A stretch of DNA of 64,000 nucleotides, from NCBI RefSeq assembly GCF_023221775.1, contig NZ_JAKUDS010000009.1, positions 1 through 64,000 on the forward strand, in the 5' to 3' direction. The stretch comes from Enterococcus cecorum (GTDB lineage Bacteria; Bacillota; Bacilli; Lactobacillales; Enterococcaceae). The notes under the pieces were generated by a model that was given only the letters and a program-made list of their open reading frames with translations, searched no databases and was not told the origin of the DNA. Within the stretch, counting starts at the first letter, position 1; each line of letters begins with the position of its first letter. Shown here piece by piece: positions 8,188 to 17,187 of the stretch. The position numbers and the translations under genes were made by a program.

Positions 8188-9003
8188 ATGAATTTAAGAC
8201 TTGTAAAATCACAAATTATACGCAATATTTTTAGTTTTCGATTTCTTTTTGTGATTATCATTGGTTATGTATTAACTTACATTGAATTACATTCTACTAA
8301 TCATTGGGGAGAAATCGGAAAAGAAAATTTTTTGCTATATACCATGATATTTGATCGTATTGGTTTAGTTACAATGTACTTTTTAATGGGCTTACCGTTT
8401 ATTGCTAGTTTAGTTGGTGGAAGTCTATATGGTCAAGAGGTCAGAAGTAATCGAAATTTATTTCATCTTGCAAGACTTTCTAAAAAAACATATGTCGTTT
8501 CACTTTCCATAGCTAGTTTTATATTAGGAGGATTGGCGAGTATTGTCCCTTTAATGATTAATTTGGTAACTGCTGCATTCAAAATGCCATCTTTACAAGT
8601 AGATTTAGCAAACTTTTCAATTTATGGCGAAAAATTTTTTGCACAGAATTGGGCGGCAGTACATCCTTTTTCAATGATTGCTCTTATCTTGGGAATCTTT
8701 TTTATTTTTGGTGGCTTATTTGCATTATTTAGTTTATCTATTAGCTATTTTTATGCTAATCAATTAATTGAAATATTAGGCGTATTTATTATTTCATTTA
8801 TTTCAAATTTGCTTTTGGAAATCATTAATCTAGGAAATTTACACTTTTATGCCTTTTTAGATTTCATTGGAGTAAGTGAGGCTGACGATTTATTTCCACT
8901 AGTTATCATAAATGCTATATGTTGGATGTTGTGTATTTTAGTTATTCAATATATTGAATCTAAACGTGATGTATTGCAAGTTAAGCAAAAGTCACTTCGT
9001 TAA
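8188..9003 (+). CDS. Module A permease 1
   Basis: A 271-residue membrane protein with about six hydrophobic segments. It starts 15 bp after the C39-like gene behind GAGGAGGTG, so the operon continues. It matches the first gene of module B (11706) in length, membrane layout and scattered motifs: a KK-Y segment, PLMINL versus PLIINF, and HPF before a glycine-rich segment. I take the two as diverged paralogues. Probably an ABC-2-type permease. Confidence 0.8.
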   Translation: MNLRLVKSQIIRNIFSFRFLFVIIIGYVLTYIELHSTNHWGEIGKENFLLYTMIFDRIGLVTMYFLMGLPFIASLVGGSLYGQEVRSNRNLFHLARLSKKTYVVSLSIASFILGGLASIVPLMINLVTAAFKMPSLQVDLANFSIYGEKFFAQNWAAVHPFSMIALILGIFFIFGGLFALFSLSISYFYANQLIEILGVFIISFISNLLLEIINLGNLHFYAFLDFIGVSEADDLFPLVIINAICWMLCILVIQYIESKRDVLQVKQKSLR

Positions 9004-9022
9004 CTTGCGAGGAGGAATTGGG

Positions 9023-9712
9023 ATGCTGAGAATTAGTTTTGTCCGCCTTAAAAATTTGTCTATTTTACAATTGATTTTTTTATTACTAATTTCCACTCTC
9101 TATGTCTTTTCTTTGGCATGGACATTAAGTTCAGAGATTGAGTCAGAATTATATGAATCAGTATTATTCTCAACTGTTTTTACTTTTTATAGTTTACCGC
9201 TCTTTTTTGCTCTGATACTTTGTTTAATGCAACTTCTTCAATCTATGGAGCGAATCAGATTAACTAAATGGATGGAATTTAAAGTGAATCTTTGCTATGT
9301 AACTCTTTCTTCTATTGTGAGTTCTCTTGTCCCAATTCTTTCTTTGCTGATTTTAGCCATTTATCGAAGTACGACTCAATTTCTTGTTGTGGGATTAATG
9401 TTAGAAGTGTATGCTCGTTATTTTATGATGTTTATGACGATAGGGATTATTCAATATTTTGGAACATTGTGGCTGAAAAATAAATGGTACATTGCAGGCT
9501 TTTTGATGATTACTATCCCTTGTTTTGCTTTTTTATATTATATTAAAACTGATTTTGGGAATTTTTTTAAATTTGCTTTCTTTTATTTAACGCCTCCCGC
9601 AATGAAATCAGGACATTCCGTTATTACGATCATCCCATTCTTTTTAGGTAGTATATTGTTGTTAGGTTCTCTTTGCTATTTGCGACTTATTAATCAAGAG
9701 TATTTATCTTGA
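9023..9712 (+). CDS. Module A permease 2
   Basis: A 229-residue hydrophobic protein with about six membrane segments. The start at 9023 is set by GAGGAGGA 8 nt upstream; an in-frame ATG at 8954 lies inside the previous gene and is unlikely. It occupies the same place as the 12496 gene of module B. No conserved motif identifies a substrate. Confidence 0.8.
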   Translation: MLRISFVRLKNLSILQLIFLLLISTLYVFSLAWTLSSEIESELYESVLFSTVFTFYSLPLFFALILCLMQLLQSMERIRLTKWMEFKVNLCYVTLSSIVSSLVPILSLLILAIYRSTTQFLVVGLMLEVYARYFMMFMTIGIIQYFGTLWLKNKWYIAGFLMITIPCFAFLYYIKTDFGNFFKFAFFYLTPPAMKSGHSVITIIPFFLGSILLLGSLCYLRLINQEYLS

Positions 9713-9724
9713 TAGGAGGATATT

Positions 9725-10363
9725 ATGGTTTTAGAGTGGAAATACCTGTTGCAATTACTTAGGAAAAATATCCTATATCGAATAGTTATAATTGTATTGT
9801 TTGCTATATTTTTGCTAATCGTATGGTCCCGGGGAATAGATATGGCGAGTCATAGCTTTATTTTTCAATTTCCGAGAAAAATGGAAGAGATGACTTTCTA
9901 TCAATTATTATTTCATAACATAATGCCTATTCTTGTTTATTTTGGGGCAACATTGTTGGTTAGTGATGTTTTTCCGATAATGATAAGCGAACAGAGTATA
10001 TGGATTAAGATACGTAATCGTGGAAGTTTTGCCTTACTATTACTGTATTATACTAGTATATTGGCATATAGTTTGTTAATTATTGGGTTAGTTAATGGAA
10101 TACATATTGTATATTTTCATCATTTCCTATTTATGACAGAAAGTATAACAGGGATAATAGTTAGTCTATTTTTACAACAAATACTAGCAGTAGGTTATTT
10201 AGCAGATATAGCGTTTAGTGGGTATATTTTCTTGATTTTTTTCCTTATTTGTTTAGCCACTACACCAGCAATTAGTCCATTTCAACTCTGGATAGCGCTA
10301 ATAGGTAATGTTGCTTTAATAGGGATTAACCCACTACTGTTAAAAAATAAAGAGTATCTATAA
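9725..10363 (+). CDS. Module A permease 3
   Basis: A 212-residue hydrophobic protein with about six membrane segments, preceded by AGGAGGA. It corresponds in position to the 13155 gene of module B, and both have a basic patch in the middle (WIKIRNRGS here, RIMILNARGY there). It lies directly before the module's ATPase gene. Confidence 0.8.
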   Translation: MVLEWKYLLQLLRKNILYRIVIIVLFAIFLLIVWSRGIDMASHSFIFQFPRKMEEMTFYQLLFHNIMPILVYFGATLLVSDVFPIMISEQSIWIKIRNRGSFALLLLYYTSILAYSLLIIGLVNGIHIVYFHHFLFMTESITGIIVSLFLQQILAVGYLADIAFSGYIFLIFFLICLATTPAISPFQLWIALIGNVALIGINPLLLKNKEYL

Positions 10364-10376
10364 AGGGGTTTATAAA

Positions 10377-11012
10377 ATGTATATTGAGATTAATAATATT
10401 AGTAAACGTATTAAAAGAAAAGATGTTTTAAAAAATATTTCACTTCAATATGAAAAAGGTACAGTAAATGGTTTGATTGGATCGAATGGTTCGGGTAAAA
10501 CAATGTTATTTCGCGCTATATGTGGATTGATAAAGTTAGATAGTGGTGAAGTAAATGTAAATGGTCAAATCGTGCGTTTTAATGAAAAGCTTCCGGTATC
10601 AACTGGATTAATTTTAGAGCATCCTGGCTTTTTAAGTAACGAAACAGCAATGGAAAATTTGAAATATTTAGCTGATTTGAATAATCATTATGACGAAGAA
10701 TATATTTGTTACTTATTGAATAAATTTGGAATTTTAGAAAATAAAGATCAAAAGGTAAAGTCATTTTCTTTAGGTATGCGTCAAAAATTGGGAATTATCC
10801 AGTCTATTATGGAGCATCAAGAGTTAGTGATATTAGATGAACCAACAAATGGATTAGATAAACGGTCAGTAGCGCAGTTTATCGAAATCGTTCAGGAATT
10901 AAAGGCACAAGGCACAACCTTCTTAATGGCTTCTCACAATGAGTACGAAATTAAAGAGCTGTGTGATACTATTACAGAAATTGAGGCGGGGCAAATTGTT
11001 GAAAATATTTAG
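10377..11012 (+). CDS. Module A ABC ATP-binding protein
   Basis: A 211-residue ATPase with Walker A IGSNGSGKT, signature FSLGMRQKLG, Walker B LVILDEPTNGLD and H-loop ASHN. The SLGMRQKLG signature is common in ABC-2 exporters for lantibiotic immunity and similar peptide resistance. It is clearly paralogous to the module B ATPase (shared SLGMxQKLG, DEPTNxLD, KDQ before the signature). The last gene of the module starts within its 3' end. Confidence 0.92.
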   Translation: MYIEINNISKRIKRKDVLKNISLQYEKGTVNGLIGSNGSGKTMLFRAICGLIKLDSGEVNVNGQIVRFNEKLPVSTGLILEHPGFLSNETAMENLKYLADLNNHYDEEYICYLLNKFGILENKDQKVKSFSLGMRQKLGIIQSIMEHQELVILDEPTNGLDKRSVAQFIEIVQELKAQGTTFLMASHNEYEIKELCDTITEIEAGQIVENI

Positions 11013-11544
11013 AAAATATCGTCGTCCTTTCATATTTATTCTTGCCATTCCCTTAATGATTTTTGCTTGTTATCTCATGGCGGGTAAATCATCTTTTACG
11101 ATTCAGGAAGAAAAATGGTTTCACTATGATAATTTTGAAACGCCAACAAGAACAGTTGTCTTACAATATCATGGCGAACAAGTTACAGGCTATTCAATTG
11201 AATTATCAACTATGTATCAACGAATTCATCTAAATAATAAAGAAGAAGCAAAGAAAAATTATCATGGGGTTGCTCAAAAATTTAAAGGAAAACAAGGAAT
11301 TAAAACAAAGGAAAAATTTGAACAAAGTGTAGTCATTGAGAAAGTGATATTTAATTTTTCAGAGATGTCTAAAGAGTCTTTTGGAACTTCAGATGATAAA
11401 TGGATATTAGGTGAGCTGCCTCCTAAAAATTTATCATTAAAAAAGGCACAAAATACATTAAAAAATGGCGGATTCCTTCTACAAAAAGATTATTTTCTGA
11501 AGAAAGAGAAACAAGAAAATCAGAAAAAAATACACAGAAGATGA
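10999..11544 (+). CDS. Module A anchored protein, YehR/DUF1307-like
   Basis: I place the start at the TTG at 10999 (MKIFRKYRR), behind GAGGCGGGG, overlapping the ATPase gene by 14 bp. The 181-residue product has a basic N-terminus, a hydrophobic stretch and a lipobox-like IFAC at C24. It may be a lipoprotein, though F at -2 is unusual. The body (YHGEQVTGY, KEEAKKNYHGVAQKFKG, a late SLKKAQ...NGGF) resembles YehR/DUF1307 lipoproteins. Role in the transporter is unknown; a substrate-binding or immunity-lipoprotein role is possible. Confidence 0.65.
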   Translation: MKIFRKYRRPFIFILAIPLMIFACYLMAGKSSFTIQEEKWFHYDNFETPTRTVVLQYHGEQVTGYSIELSTMYQRIHLNNKEEAKKNYHGVAQKFKGKQGIKTKEKFEQSVVIEKVIFNFSEMSKESFGTSDDKWILGELPPKNLSLKKAQNTLKNGGFLLQKDYFLKKEKQENQKKIHRR

Positions 11545-11705
11545 AAAAAGTGATTATCTATCATTAATGTATACTCTACACAAATATCATTATGATTGGC
11601 TTTTCTGTTTTTTTAAATGGTGAACCAACTGTGAAAAACATAACTCATGTAAGATGAGCATCAAAATATAAAAAATCGTTAATGAAAATGAAAGTTGGAA
11701 TTTAT

Positions 11706-12506
11706 ATGTTGCATTTTTTATATCAAAGGATAAATAAATTAACAATTATTATGCCACTAGCTATTGGCGTAATAATTGCCACTAGCCAATTTATTTTGAA
11801 TGTACTTTCTTATCTACAAGAAAGTAATCATTTTTATGAAACAGTTTATACAAAGTGGCTGGCTATAGATCCCTTTAGTATTCCGAACGTTTTGTTTTAT
11901 TTGATTTTACCACTTTTAGCAGCAATTCCTTGTGGTATGTTATTAAAATCAGATTTAAAGAGTGGGTATTTTAACTATTTGAAATTGCGTTTTCCATTAA
12001 AGAAGATATATATCAATTATTTTGGTCTAAATTTTTTTATAGGAAGTCTTTCTGTCATTTTTCCATTAATAATCAATTTTTTCTTATTTTGCTTAATCTA
12101 TCCACTACACAAACCTGATTTTTTACTCAACAATAATTTATTAATCATCTCTCAAAATACATTATTCGTAAATCTGTACTATACTCACCCTTTTATACAT
12201 GTATGTCTTTTTATTATTTTTACTGGAATATGGGGTGGCTTATTTACAAGTTTTGTGATGGTTAATAGCCTTTGGATGTCGAATTACATGATGAGTTTAA
12301 TTAGTGGTTTTGCACTACAACTATTATTAATCGTTGTTAATAGCTTATTTACATTGCCAAATCAAATAACTTATGTACCGGCAAGTTTTTTGCGAGAAAC
12401 ATCAGATGCTAATGTAAGTTTAGTATCTACTAGCATCGTTACTCTATTGATGATTGTATATATAGTTATTATGAGTAAAATAGGAGGAAAAAAACTTGTG
12501 GATTAA
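11706..12506 (+). CDS. Module B permease 1
   Basis: A 266-residue membrane protein with about six hydrophobic segments, paralogous in layout to the 8188 gene. The start is uncertain. The ATG at 11706 has only a weak TTGGA site 6 nt upstream. An ATG at 11682 has none and would add eight residues. The preceding 160 bp hold no clear gene or promoter, so I cannot say whether module B has its own transcript. Confidence 0.75.
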   Translation: MLHFLYQRINKLTIIMPLAIGVIIATSQFILNVLSYLQESNHFYETVYTKWLAIDPFSIPNVLFYLILPLLAAIPCGMLLKSDLKSGYFNYLKLRFPLKKIYINYFGLNFFIGSLSVIFPLIINFFLFCLIYPLHKPDFLLNNNLLIISQNTLFVNLYYTHPFIHVCLFIIFTGIWGGLFTSFVMVNSLWMSNYMMSLISGFALQLLLIVVNSLFTLPNQITYVPASFLRETSDANVSLVSTSIVTLLMIVYIVIMSKIGGKKLVD

Positions 12507-13158
12507 AGCAATGAAGCAGGAAAGATTATTTTTCCCACATTACCATATTCTATTACCATTATTAGGGGTACTACTCTTACAATTGATTGTAGGGTATAAA
12601 TTCATTTATCTAGAACCTGATAACTTAGAAAATATATTTACAAATTTATTTAATCGCTACATGTTTAGTTTTATTTATTTTCCATTACAAATTATCAGTG
12701 TCCAACTGTTACCTAAAAGCCGAGTCAATGATTGGTTTCTTGTCCAAGATAAAAAATATCAAGCAATACACCTAATAGTTAGAACACTCATTATTACACT
12801 TATGTATTGGATGATTTGGAATCTTGCTTATTTTATTCCCGTCAATATTGTTACAGCGATTTCTTTTCATATCAATATGTTATCAAATTTGAGTGTTCTG
12901 TTTTTTTCATTGTTATACTGTGTGTTAAGTCAGTATTTTTATCTATTACTTAATAATCAAGTAGTCGCTATCATATTTGGTATAAGCATCGTTTTTTTAA
13001 CACTTGTTTTATCCGTAAGTAAATTGAATACTTTCTTTACTTTTTATTGTTATCCCTTATCTAGTTTTTCATTACTATATCATTTGTTAATATTAATCAC
13101 ATTGATTTTACTTGTTTGTATTCTCGTTTTTGATAAAGCTAAAGGAGCAACTAGATGA
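12496..13158 (+). CDS. Module B permease 2
   Basis: A 220-residue hydrophobic protein with about six membrane segments. The TTG at 12496 is the likely start because AGGAGG (12482-12487) is 8 nt upstream; the first ATG (12511) is too distant. It overlaps the previous gene by 11 bp and the next by 4 bp, so the three permeases are tightly coupled. Confidence 0.78.
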   Translation: MWIKAMKQERLFFPHYHILLPLLGVLLLQLIVGYKFIYLEPDNLENIFTNLFNRYMFSFIYFPLQIISVQLLPKSRVNDWFLVQDKKYQAIHLIVRTLIITLMYWMIWNLAYFIPVNIVTAISFHINMLSNLSVLFFSLLYCVLSQYFYLLLNNQVVAIIFGISIVFLTLVLSVSKLNTFFTFYCYPLSSFSLLYHLLILITLILLVCILVFDKAKGATR

Positions 13159-13850
13159 TTAGATTTTTAAAAATTCAATCGCTATTTTATTTTGATTATA
13201 TTTACAAACGATTCAGTTTATTTGTCTTACTGTTTTTATTGATAGAATTATTCTTAACTATTCAGTTTAAAGATAATCCAAATTTTATATTATTTGAATA
13301 TATCTTCAAGGGTGTAAGTAAAGAAGAAATTGTAACCCATCATCCCCATTTAGCAATCTATTGGTTGATATATTTTCTCATTCCTATTTTTATTCAATTA
13401 GATAGCCTTCATCAAATTTGGAATCAACGCATAATGATTTTAAATGCAAGAGGATATTCAGTAAGCCAGTTTGCAAGAATAAATGTGGTATTAATGGTAA
13501 TTACTGAGTTGGGATATTATTTATTAACTATGATAAGTTTTTGGATAGCAGCAATTTGTAGTCATCACATAATTAGTCTTAAACATAATATTATATTCCT
13601 AAATATTTTACTTAATTTAATTATTTGTATATTGATTTATCAATTATTTTGTTTGTTTAAAAGCTATTTCGGACATATTGCTTTACTAGCTTACTTAGTA
13701 ATAACGAATTATTTAATTATTCCTTATAATCCATTGAATAATACAATGCTAGTAAGAATAGAAAATAATCAAATAGTATCGGAATTGTTTATTATTACTG
13801 CTTTGATAATCATTTACCATTATTGTTATCAGAGAAGAGATTTTATTTAA
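13155..13850 (+). CDS. Module B permease 3
   Basis: A 231-residue membrane protein. Its ATG overlaps the preceding TGA (ATGA), and AAAGGAG lies upstream. Hydrophobic segments flank a short basic region (QIWNQRIMILNARGY), as in the module A counterpart. It directly precedes the ATPase gene. Confidence 0.78.
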   Translation: MIRFLKIQSLFYFDYIYKRFSLFVLLFLLIELFLTIQFKDNPNFILFEYIFKGVSKEEIVTHHPHLAIYWLIYFLIPIFIQLDSLHQIWNQRIMILNARGYSVSQFARINVVLMVITELGYYLLTMISFWIAAICSHHIISLKHNIIFLNILLNLIICILIYQLFCLFKSYFGHIALLAYLVITNYLIIPYNPLNNTMLVRIENNQIVSELFIITALIIIYHYCYQRRDFI

Positions 13851-13865
13851 GGAGTATGTTTAAAA

Positions 13866-14507
13866 ATGAGTTATATTGAATTAGAAAATGTTAGTAAGAA
13901 ATATAAAGAGCTTGAAGTATTAAAGGATATTAGTCTAAAGATTCCTAAAGGCAGTATTACCACTTTTGAAGGTGTAAACGGATCAGGAAAAACTTTATTA
14001 TTAAAAGCCATACTAGGATTGATTCGAACTAGCGGTACTATCAAGGTTAATCATCAAATTGTAAATGTCGAGGATAAGTATCCTGTTATGGCGGGTATTT
14101 TAATTGAAAATCCAAGTATTCTGCCATTTTTATCTGGTTTCCAAAATATGAAATTGCTAGCTGAATTAATCCCTAATTTCAATTACGATGAAATAAATCA
14201 ATTACTCGCACAATTTGGTTTACTGCAAGCAAAAGATCAACAGACAAAAAAATATTCACTTGGAATGAAACAAAAATTAGGAATTGCACAAGCATTCATT
14301 GGTTATCCGCCTTTGATTGTCTTAGATGAACCGACAAACGCTTTGGATGAAGAAAGTTTGGCAAATCTAATTACATTTATCAAGCAGGTCAATCAGGAAA
14401 AACAAACAACATTTTTAATTGCATCTCATGATAAAGCGTTCATTAAATCATTGTCTACCAACAGAGTAAAAGTAAAAGAAGGTCACACATATGAAGAAAT
14501 GGATTAA
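13866..14507 (+). CDS. Module B ABC ATP-binding protein
   Basis: A 213-residue ATPase with Walker A EGVNGSGKT, signature YSLGMKQKLG, Walker B LIVLDEPTNALD and H-loop ASHD. It is a paralogue of the 10377 product. A phenylalanine-glutamate pair (TFEGVNGSG) replaces the usual hydrophobic-glycine lead into Walker A. It probably energises the three upstream permeases. Confidence 0.92.
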   Translation: MSYIELENVSKKYKELEVLKDISLKIPKGSITTFEGVNGSGKTLLLKAILGLIRTSGTIKVNHQIVNVEDKYPVMAGILIENPSILPFLSGFQNMKLLAELIPNFNYDEINQLLAQFGLLQAKDQQTKKYSLGMKQKLGIAQAFIGYPPLIVLDEPTNALDEESLANLITFIKQVNQEKQTTFLIASHDKAFIKSLSTNRVKVKEGHTYEEMD

Positions 14508-14997
14508 ACTTTCAATAGTTATTATTCTTGGTCTTATATGTATTCTAAGGATAATCATGATTAATCAAAACAATAATGTCATAGTCGAACATAATATCCA
14601 ACTCAATCAAAAAATAAAAACAGCTGACTTAGACTTTGTCATTCGTAAAGCAAATACTAGTCTGACATCTGACAACATTAACTTAACATTAGAGATGTAT
14701 ATTAATCAAAAAAAGGCTTTACCTTATAACTTTCATCAACCAAGCTTTAACTTTTTTGAAAGTATGTATTTCGCAATTCCATATTTTACTTCTACACAAG
14801 TTGTCCAAATTTATGATCAGCATGGAAATAAATTACGTTCTGAGCAATTAAGTAATCAAGGTTCACAACATGTAATAATCCAATCTAATATTGCAAAAAG
14901 TCAAATAAAAAAATATTCAACTTCTAAGCAATTTATTTTTATTGTTCCTAATCAAGGACATAAATTGGAAAAATATATCCTATCATTAAATGAATGA
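14491..14997 (+). CDS. Module B signal-anchored protein of unknown function
   Basis: A 168-residue protein with one N-terminal membrane segment (about residues 7-25) and a soluble extracytoplasmic part. It overlaps the ATPase gene by 17 bp behind GAAGGTC. It holds the same slot as the YehR-like gene of module A, but I see no sequence similarity between the two. No family is recognised. Confidence 0.7.
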   Translation: MKKWIKLSIVIILGLICILRIIMINQNNNVIVEHNIQLNQKIKTADLDFVIRKANTSLTSDNINLTLEMYINQKKALPYNFHQPSFNFFESMYFAIPYFTSTQVVQIYDQHGNKLRSEQLSNQGSQHVIIQSNIAKSQIKKYSTSKQFIFIVPNQGHKLEKYILSLNE

Positions 14998-15048
14998 AGC
15001 TATGAAAAGTGAACAGCAAGATAGAGAATTGACATTTTCTAATAAAGT

Positions 15049-15087
15049 AAGCGATTATCTATCCTTTCTACTGATAGACAATCGCTT
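15049..15087. terminator. Stem-loop between convergent module B and ECF operon
   Basis: AAGCGATTATCTATC (15049-15063) pairs with GATAGACAATCGCTT (15073-15087), with one mismatch. The following tract is only moderately T-rich on either strand. The left arm recurs almost unchanged after module A (11548-11562), without its partner arm. Confidence 0.6.
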
Positions 15088-15097
15088 AATGAATGCT

Positions 15098-16513
15098 TTA
15101 TGCAGGTGTGATACGCCCCTTCTCTAACTTAAGGATTCGATCACAGGTCTGGCATAAAAATGGTTGATCATGGCTGATAACCACGATTAAGACTGGATAA
15201 TTTTGTTGGATAAATCTTAATTGCTGGCTGACTTGCTGCATCTGAAGCGCATCTAAACCACTCGTAGGCTCATCAAAATAAAGACAAGTCTTTCCTGATA
15301 GCAAAGCACTGGCGATGGCAACTCGTTGTTTTTCTCCTCCAGATAGACTCTGCGGATGTCGAGACAATAGTTGTTCTAATCCAAAAGCTGCCACTATTTC
15401 ATCGTAGCATGCTAGCCTTTTTGCTTGAAAGGTCAGCTCTTTTGCTACAGATTCAAAAAATAATTGCAAACTCACTTCTTGACGGACAAGAAAACTTTGC
15501 GCCAACAAGTCTTTTGGGCGCATCAATTGACCGTTTAAAGTAATTCGACTTTGCTTAGCCTTTAGCAATCCGGTTAACAACTGTACTAGAGTGGATTTAC
15601 CCGCACCATTTTCACCGACGAGTCCGATGATTTGACGGTTATCTAGCGTCAATGAAGGAATGGCAATTTGCTTTTCTTTTTGCTTTGGATAGGCAAAGAA
15701 GAGATTTTCTAGCTGTAATTGAATGGTCACTTCTTTCTTTTCCATTTGTAGAGTTAGCTGGTTTACCGCAGATTGCCAATGTCGTAAACCAAATCCAGCC
15801 AATTCGTTTGCAGAATAAGTTTTTAATTCTGCAGCGGATAATTCTTGCTTTAGTTGACCATTTTCTAATACGTAGATGCGATCAATCAAATCTAAACAAT
15901 AATCTAAACGGTGTTCTACCAATACAAGAGCGACGCCTGAACGTTTCAAATATTTTAACGTCTGCTTTAATTTGGCCAATCCAGTTTTGTCTAAATTGCT
16001 GGCTACTTCATCCAAGAACAAGATTTGGCAAGCTGGCAACAAACTACTAGCGAAGGCAACGGTTTGCTTCTGTCCACCTGACAATTGATATAGAGGTTGC
16101 TCTAAAAATGCCTCAATCTCAAAAAAGGTAGCGACTTGCTTGATTTTCTCTTGCATCATTTCACGCGAAAGTCCTAAATTTTCCATCTTGAAGGCTAACT
16201 CACTTAGGACCTCGCTGGTAAAAAATTGGGATTTAGGATTTTGAAATACGCGACCGATTTTCTCCGCATGACTAGGAAAATCACTGATTGGAAATTGTTG
16301 CCCTAACATTTGTCCTTGACCAGCCAGTTGCCCTTCAAATAACTCTGGAACCAATCCACTTAAAACATTCAAAAGGGTTGTTTTGCCACTTCCGCTTTTT
16401 CCGCATATCAGTACACATTCACCTGGAGAAAGTTGAAAATCAATTCCTTTAAGCAGACACTCCTGATTGGGTGTATGGTATTCTAGATTCTTTAAATCAA
16501 TGAGTGCAACCAT
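15098..16513 (-). CDS. ECF transporter energising ATPase, two fused ATP-binding domains
   Basis: The 471-residue protein carries two ABC domains in tandem. The first has Walker A CGKSGSGKTT, LSGGQKQ and LFLDEVASNLD. The second has GENGAGKST, LSGGEKQR and LYFDEPTSGLD. Such fused A-A' proteins drive dedicated (group I) ECF importers. The start at 16513 follows GGAGGT at 5 nt; an in-frame upstream ATG at 16618 lies within the T-component gene. The first Walker B has DEVAS instead of DEPTS, a modest deviation seen in this family. Confidence 0.92.
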   Translation of the reverse strand: MVALIDLKNLEYHTPNQECLLKGIDFQLSPGECVLICGKSGSGKTTLLNVLSGLVPELFEGQLAGQGQMLGQQFPISDFPSHAEKIGRVFQNPKSQFFTSEVLSELAFKMENLGLSREMMQEKIKQVATFFEIEAFLEQPLYQLSGGQKQTVAFASSLLPACQILFLDEVASNLDKTGLAKLKQTLKYLKRSGVALVLVEHRLDYCLDLIDRIYVLENGQLKQELSAAELKTYSANELAGFGLRHWQSAVNQLTLQMEKKEVTIQLQLENLFFAYPKQKEKQIAIPSLTLDNRQIIGLVGENGAGKSTLVQLLTGLLKAKQSRITLNGQLMRPKDLLAQSFLVRQEVSLQLFFESVAKELTFQAKRLACYDEIVAAFGLEQLLSRHPQSLSGGEKQRVAIASALLSGKTCLYFDEPTSGLDALQMQQVSQQLRFIQQNYPVLIVVISHDQPFLCQTCDRILKLEKGRITPA

Positions 16514-17187
16514 AATTGACCTCCAATCATTCCTAGTCCAATTAGGAATAGTAAATAATCTAACATTTTCAAACGAATAGGATAAATACTCGTTTTGGGA
16601 TTGGTATTTTGAATACATCGAATGAGGCTGCTACTGGATAAATCCATAATGACTTGCTCACTGGAAGAAAGTAACGGAATGACAAAATACTCAAAAAACT
16701 GCCATGGATGAAAGAGTATCTGACGCCAGTTTTGGGCTAATCCACGATATTTCAAAGATTGCGCAATTTGTTTACCTTCTTGAATAAATGTCGGAATGAA
16801 GCGAATACAAACCACCAGTGGAATAAAGAGAAAATTGGGCATCTTCATCTTCGCCATCGCCGCCTGCCACTTTCCCGTTGATTGACGGTCCATCGCCAAA
16901 CTCATCGTCATAAAAAGGGGCAACATACGCGCAAAACCAATAGCTAAAAAGTCGCGGATCAGCGCTAATATCGGATGGCGGATAGCTATAGGCACCACGA
17001 AGACAACAAAGATGAGTAAGTAACAGAGAACTTGGCGATATTTTCCTATGAGTAATAGCGCACCTGCCACAACGCCAAAGAAACAATACTGCACACTTAG
17101 CTGAAAAGGAAAGATTAAAAACAAGCTTGCCAATAAGACATAAAATAAACTAACCCGAGGATCAATGGATAACGATTTTTTATTCAT
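16492..17187 (-). CDS. ECF transporter transmembrane (T) component
   Basis: A 231-residue membrane protein of the EcfT/CbiQ type. The coupling region includes QSLKYRGLAQNWR, corresponding to the Ala-Arg-Gly coupling motif, here with a less usual YRG. It overlaps the ATPase gene by 22 bp and the S-component gene by 8 bp. The start at 17187 (MNKKSLSIDPR) matches that tight spacing; an upstream start would run well into the S gene. Confidence 0.88.
   Translation of the reverse strand: MNKKSLSIDPRVSLFYVLLASLFLIFPFQLSVQYCFFGVVAGALLLIGKYRQVLCYLLIFVVFVVPIAIRHPILALIRDFLAIGFARMLPLFMTMSLAMDRQSTGKWQAAMAKMKMPNFLFIPLVVCIRFIPTFIQEGKQIAQSLKYRGLAQNWRQILFHPWQFFEYFVIPLLSSSEQVIMDLSSSSLIRCIQNTNPKTSIYPIRLKMLDYLLFLIGLGMIGGQLWLHSLI

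Noticed and set aside
5056-14997. Bacteriocin precursor gene among the ABC genes
   Set aside because: I looked for short ORFs with double-glycine or lantibiotic-type leaders in the gaps and found none with a convincing ribosome-binding site. The 11545-11705 gap holds only very short frames.
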